This document shows positions 61,701 to 64,000 of a stretch of 64,000 bases of DNA, piece after piece. The position numbers were made by a program, and so were the translations under genes. Numbering within the stretch: position 1 is the stretch's first letter; the number at the start of each line of letters is the position of its first letter. The stretch is from contig CAZFZN010000018.1 of NCBI GenBank assembly GCA_964523105.1, forward strand, positions 62,001-126,000, in the 5' to 3' direction. The notes beneath the pieces are model-generated. The model saw only the letters and a program-made list of their open reading frames with translations, did not search any database and was not told the DNA's origin. The stretch is from V1-33 sp964523105. GTDB taxonomy: Bacteria > Verrucomicrobiota > Verrucomicrobiia > Verrucomicrobiales > V1-33.

Positions 61701-63894
61701 CGTCAATGTCGCTGCGCACCAGCAGCGTGGTCGCCTGCCAGTCGTCGGCTTCCACACGGACGATGTAAGCGCCGGGCTTGCCGTCGGGGAATTCGACCGG
61801 GATTTCCTGCTGGATGCTGCGGAAGCGGGAAAAATCCTTCACGTCAACGTCCCACGTCTTGTCAGGCGCGATGAGGTCGATGTCGAGGAGATCAATCGCA
61901 TCCATGCGGTGGCGGCTGCGGAAGAAGGCTTCGACGTCGAGCGGGTAGCGGCTGACTTTGAGCTTCTCGATGTTCCGCAGGCTCACTTTGACCGCAGGCG
62001 TTTCATTGAGGCGAAAAACGCGCTCGCTGGCGACGGCGAGCGACTTGCTGCTCATGAGCTGCACGCGCTGCTTCGCCGGCCCGGCCCACTGGCCCCAGGT
62101 GACGCGCTTGAATGCAGCGAGTCCGTCTTCGAGCCGCCCGAGTTCGTCGCTGAGAATGAGCGCGGTATTATATAAGGCGAGTGATGACTCCTCGGTGTTC
62201 GGATACTTGCCGATGAGACGCGACCATTCGGTGATCGCATTCTGGAAATGCGGCATCGTTTTATCCGTGGGCTGTCCCTTCTGCACCAGTCCGGCGGCGT
62301 AATGAAACTGGCCGTAGATGAAGAGAATCTGCCGCGCGCGGGCATCGAGCGGATAGCGCGCGAGGAAGCCGTCGAAGATTTCGCGCGCCTTCTTTTCATC
62401 GCCCGCGGCGACGGCAGTGAGACCGCTTTGGAATTCGGCGTCAATGATGCTGCTCTGCGCACGCTGCCAGTCGGCGCCGTTGGGATGCGCGGCGATGTAC
62501 TTTTGCCACTGCGTGATGGCTTCGGCATAGCGGCGGTGGTCGTAGTGGATCTGACCGATGCGGAAGGCGGCGGCCTGCTGGCGCTTCAGGAGCGCTTCCG
62601 CAGGAGTCTGGCCGGTGGCGGCGTCGGGCTTGCGGTTGGCTTCGGCGTTGGGGTCGAAGGTGTAGTTTTTCGCTTCGATGAAGTCGGTCCATGCGGCGAT
62701 GGTTTGGTCGGACTTGTCGGACGAGTCTGACCTGTCCGACTGATCCAATGTGCGCGCGATGGCCTCGGAGGCATCCGGTGCGGCTTTGTGCGGGGCGTGA
62801 GCGGTGAGGAAGGCGCGGAGTTCGCGGAGGTAGTCCTCGACGGTGTAGTTGGGCGCTGCGCCAAGCGCGGGGAACGGCACGGCGTTGGCGAACTGCTGGA
62901 AGGGGCTGCCGATGGGGCCGACGGCACCCTGCGGGCCGGGCAGCAGCGGAGCCGGTGGAGGAGTGAAGTTTTGCTGCACCTCATTCTGCAAAGACTGCTG
63001 CTGCATCTCACGCTGTTGCCGGGCACCCTGCTGCTGTCGGTTCTGCTGCTGAGGGCCGAAAGTTCGCGCGTAAATCCACGCAGCATCACCGGCGTAGTCG
63101 AGCGGCTCGATGCCTTCCGGCAGGGCTTGGAGTTTGCTCACGTGCTCCTGGAGCTCTTTAGCCACCGCACGCGCATCGCCGTAGCGGCCCAGCGCGAGCA
63201 GATTCTCCGCCAGGTGCAGCCGCGCGGCGAGGCGCTCCTTGTGTGAGGGTTTACCTTCCGGCTGCGGCTTGCCGCCGGGCAGCGAGAGCGACCAGGTGCT
63301 GTCAAAAAGCAGCAGCCACGCATGGAAGGCGGCGTGCGCGGCATCTGGCTGACCGGACTTCTGCAGCAGCGTCGCCCTTTTGTAAAGAACCGCGGAGCGC
63401 AGGCCGGTAGTGATGGGCATGTCGAGGACTTTCTCGCAGAGGTTCGCGGACTTTTTGTAGTCCGGCTGCGGCGGGTTCACTTCGCCGGCAGCGACGGGAT
63501 TCACGGCTTCGTCGGCGACTTCGAGGAGCGCCTTCACCAGCGCGTCGCGGCGTTCGGGGGAAAACGCACGCGCGGCTTCCGCGGCATAGATCGCTTCGGC
63601 GTCCTTGTGCTTTTTGGCGGCGGTGAGCGCGGCGGCTTTGAGGAATTTCGCTTTCAAAGCCCACGGAGAATCCGCCGGCACCCTGTCCGCGGCGGCGATG
63701 GCTTCATCCTGCCGGCCGGCGAGATGAAGACTCAGTGCCTGAAGGTAAACCGGTTCGCCCTGCGGCAGAGCGGCGAAGGCGGCGGCGGCTTCAGCGAATT
63801 TCTTCGACTGCAAAAGCGCCGCGGCATCATCGAACGGCGCGGCGCGGAGGGAAGTGACGAGAGTGAGCAGGGACAGGAGCAGGGACTTTTTCAT
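55720..63894 (-). CDS. Giant secreted alpha-2-macroglobulin-like protein with TPR-like repeats, no thioester
   Basis: 2724 residues, signal peptide (LLLSLLTLVTSLRAAP). N-terminal ~600 residues are Ala-rich helical TPR-like repeats (FAALPQGEPVYLQALSLHLAGR and similar). The middle has macroglobulin domains (VFFDRSSYQAGDTVSW, RGYVTHSFSPTSPYK), a bait-like region and an alpha-helical toroid (WAWENIDIAPGLLTTGF). The canonical thioester CxEQ is absent, so covalent trapping is not predicted. C-terminal ~700 residues return to TPR-like repeats and beta domains (FKPGEPVKLTLDYRN). Likely periplasmic or surface protease-interacting or envelope-protecting role. An 81-bp palindromic insert (59563-59643) and a Ser/Asp insert (62705-62745) are read in frame. 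Confidence 0.88.
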   Translation of the reverse strand: MKKSLLLSLLTLVTSLRAAPFDDAAALLQSKKFAEAAAAFAALPQGEPVYLQALSLHLAGRQDEAIAAADRVPADSPWALKAKFLKAAALTAAKKHKDAEAIYAAEAARAFSPERRDALVKALLEVADEAVNPVAAGEVNPPQPDYKKSANLCEKVLDMPITTGLRSAVLYKRATLLQKSGQPDAAHAAFHAWLLLFDSTWSLSLPGGKPQPEGKPSHKERLAARLHLAENLLALGRYGDARAVAKELQEHVSKLQALPEGIEPLDYAGDAAWIYARTFGPQQQNRQQQGARQQREMQQQSLQNEVQQNFTPPPAPLLPGPQGAVGPIGSPFQQFANAVPFPALGAAPNYTVEDYLRELRAFLTAHAPHKAAPDASEAIARTLDQSDRSDSSDKSDQTIAAWTDFIEAKNYTFDPNAEANRKPDAATGQTPAEALLKRQQAAAFRIGQIHYDHRRYAEAITQWQKYIAAHPNGADWQRAQSSIIDAEFQSGLTAVAAGDEKKAREIFDGFLARYPLDARARQILFIYGQFHYAAGLVQKGQPTDKTMPHFQNAITEWSRLIGKYPNTEESSLALYNTALILSDELGRLEDGLAAFKRVTWGQWAGPAKQRVQLMSSKSLAVASERVFRLNETPAVKVSLRNIEKLKVSRYPLDVEAFFRSRHRMDAIDLLDIDLIAPDKTWDVDVKDFSRFRSIQQEIPVEFPDGKPGAYIVRVEADDWQATTLLVRSDIDVLVESARRELLAYVHSADKKPVANASVLLSDGEKIIATGTTGADGVFRAKPEGIEKTGTVRAFVSTPQGMAGSFLETAGLALSTQPEKMARVFFDRSSYQAGDTVSWQAIRRDVKDGAFPVSPPGDSWKWRAQLPDGRLMYEGDIKWDALGLCSGSFRLPPSAFEGDYKVRVFLNDANSVQGIFSVEEQPEPSRGYVTHSFSPTSPYKMYHVARGNTLKGTFKARWANGLPAGNLPGVLTMPDGAKKAVTTDAEGVVSYEFPTITLSAREVPPYSVALEVPKLAETAEEWFVVYHSDIFARFSKVPSVVMAGESFDLDVSERDDSFLVIRGETREIPFKLSIVRRDAPKPSRVLEGVPWISGFTNPSVDTPVSEVEIRTGDNGEAVQPVTLPQPGTYVLKLSGKDKAGKDITAETTLRAAGGDDDAKLRLLAPDVPLIAGQTLKLRVQSGFAHPNALVTVHAQEFFSHQLVALQAGANTLDIPVIAAHAPNFRITVAAMDGRNVHIASRPFEVRSGLKVSLAAEGDGYSVKTTDLAGNPVAAHVITRAESGPLNPLSGEPHKSEPRIIIPTRATGLSIESSAAFSHTGASLRKQGDQFVAALNDMMLLCNIQEAELSFNGSNTLLLDNNRSFMRGNSFLVATGVKNRGVFVINPGLRDVKLDALGTEVKILTKGVPDIRWTEHEARSTGMASSLPVFDTQDGANTGSLRHARAAVQTLDTIVDTDASGVKKFGELKGPAAKAMIAYAVDGTSLFAGDVLFIPSQMKLDLRVVPPNQVTPGQAYGIPVFVQNRTAAAAEYDLELTVTVARNFTDIIKGKLTAGPGDTASMIFNTTALEAGVSQPLKITVKSGDDSAAWEGSLTARSLSVTSVVPAGGLFAQGEHSLTLPGDETITLDAEGKPLAAPIVKKAIGFRLTKAADLASFPGASLNAAGELADASEPQNAASDLLHVLSAYAGANEDAKPALRARLELLVAELAVTEHEGGWAWENIDIAPGLLTTGFTWRTLLETKSSGVIVSDMLLKRTAAFVAGRYGGIGATDFERKATTLQAMAAAGKADFSLLNPLYRSRETLTPVALSRLCAAFIYAGREDEAKEVLTQLLKTGTAGKSATGDDTLYWPGSKSVAGLNAPEETTAAALWCLAKLSPGAPEARRVALWLLNSQSTSPGGTTRCRGQAMQALAEWARSLPKAAAGDTVEILADGNSIAPVGSILPMPRDGKLTIRVKGAAPAAVIAAVIRETAPDDPKSWEYPKIAGRTYFHDNYTAGDVRLSAASTSPVTQAAYGQLINVTVKIGNHPDPTWRSHGNFLQVDEEIPAGCLFVAGSLRHNADRVDRHGNFLRLRYGPGTMEDIRYQVIALTPGTWTAQAAVLADPYDPSRCRRGEANTLTILPPGTPSPDVYQMNRAEHLELARLTFAQNKGAECLTHLDAVVAAGKVTQDEERDIARMRLWILAEKDDGDARALIGAFELLTERHPRLVIPFEKLLRVGAAYRRLNEFERAATVFRGALDGAFLQDSSLSAALEDAGDYIGGVDFQEKLWREFPDSRDVMDSLSGLAQSLSTKAPGADKIVVRQGQPKLEKNQLLKRSRDLLLRYITLYPADDQTDDAAFSLVNVFFSLKDYAGMVDAATAGADRYAGSNFADSFKYMAALGWFWQGQFDKALAAAAPVANGESKDRDYARYVTAQVHHAQGQPALAIEWYQKVKSVYEDAAEAIAWFEEKKVSLPEVSIFKPGEPVKLTLDYRNIKEGAVQLYKVDLMKLYLREKSLSNITKINLAGIAPQASEAFALGEGKDYDLKKKELTLPVKDEGAYLAIVRGDNLFTSGLVLISPLKLEVKENQSGSVRVNVTDAASGKALADAEVKALGSASQQVQSGTTDPRGVYEAGEISGTSTVIVKQGENRYAFHRGTTHLGFDPPQIPQTFGADPFAAPANGQAAPNRRAPAAGKPKVLGKEQYFQNIDESNKALQQRQIQNWEEKRRGNSKGVEAGEALKK
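59561..59645. repeat. Nested REP-pair palindrome inside the alpha-2-macroglobulin-like gene
   Basis: Outer perfect 12-bp arms 59563-59574 and 59632-59643 (81 bp = 27 codons between outer edges). Inner perfect 11-bp arms 59582-59592 and 59612-59622. Ends GCAG (left) and CTAC (right) are outward feet. Translated as STGMASSLPVFDTQDGA-like sequence. Confidence 0.8.
62705..62745. repeat. Short GTCGGAC-type repeat insert
   Basis: Imperfect tandem and inverted copies of GTCGGAC/GTCCGAC. Encodes SDRSDSSDKSD on the minus strand in a linker between helical repeats. Different family from the GTAG-foot palindromes. Confidence 0.55.
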
Positions 63895-64000
63895 GGCGCG
63901 GATGGACAGGGCAGGGAGGGAGAGGGAAGCGTGCTTTGACAGCAGATTCTGTAAGACTGTTGTAAAGCAGGGTGAGGGAATTACGCCTGGCCCCGGATAA

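Overview
This is a high-GC (well above 60% by eye), densely coded draft scaffold with one 10-base N gap. The gene set (two-membrane lipid A enzyme LpxI, ExbB/ExbD, tandem secreted proteins, DUF4254 next to glycosyltransferases, a DUF455 protein, a giant alpha-2-macroglobulin-like protein, a REP-associated transposase) fits a Gram-negative bacterium of the Verrucomicrobiota/PVC type. That placement is inference from gene content, not from a marker gene.

Layout. 1-15712: the end of a hybrid NRPS/PKS cluster. An NRPS cut by the window edge (C-A-PCP-E-C-PCP) is followed by a 3050-residue KS-AT-ACP-aminotransferase-C-A-PCP-TE protein and a translationally coupled Sfp-type phosphopantetheinyl transferase. 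Both A domains read out the threonine code. The first Thr is predicted to be epimerised, and a beta-amino unit is built by malonate extension plus transamination before the last Thr and release. 15800-22925: secreted SGNH hydrolase, tRNA-Ala(CGC), secreted trypsin-like protease, two tandem paralogous secreted proteins, HAD phosphatase. 23001-24191: G3E GTPase. 24192-24419: scaffold gap whose flanks look like two noisy copies of the same sequence. 24420-29439: AT-richer start, then a coupled operon of a Tat-signal Cys-rich mini-protein, a membrane-anchored protein and three glycosyltransferase genes (one a two-enzyme fusion). 29409-35144 (minus): DUF4254, DUF455/ATP-grasp-like fusion, FG-GAP repeat protein. 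35679-41027: SGNH-like membrane protein, PP2C phosphatase, lipoprotein, dehydrogenase, purM. 41051-48604: lipoprotein, dnaX, a zinc-phospholipase-like protein coupled to a LysM mini-protein, speA, lysA. 49242-54771: RAYT transposase with a duplicated 5' end, ABC transporter, exbB/exbD, lpxI. 54815-63894: a gene remnant, a small membrane-anchored protein and a 2724-residue alpha-2-macroglobulin-like protein without the thioester motif.

The most striking pattern is a set of palindromic REP/BIME-like elements, many with a GTAG, GTGG or GCAG foot at the base of a hairpin. They lie inside protein-coding genes without breaking the reading frame (NRPS, PKS-NRPS, PPTase, G3E GTPase, glycosyltransferase, transposase, alpha-2-macroglobulin). 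A REP-associated tyrosine transposase, the enzyme class known to process such hairpins, is encoded in the same window and carries one of the elements in its own coding sequence.
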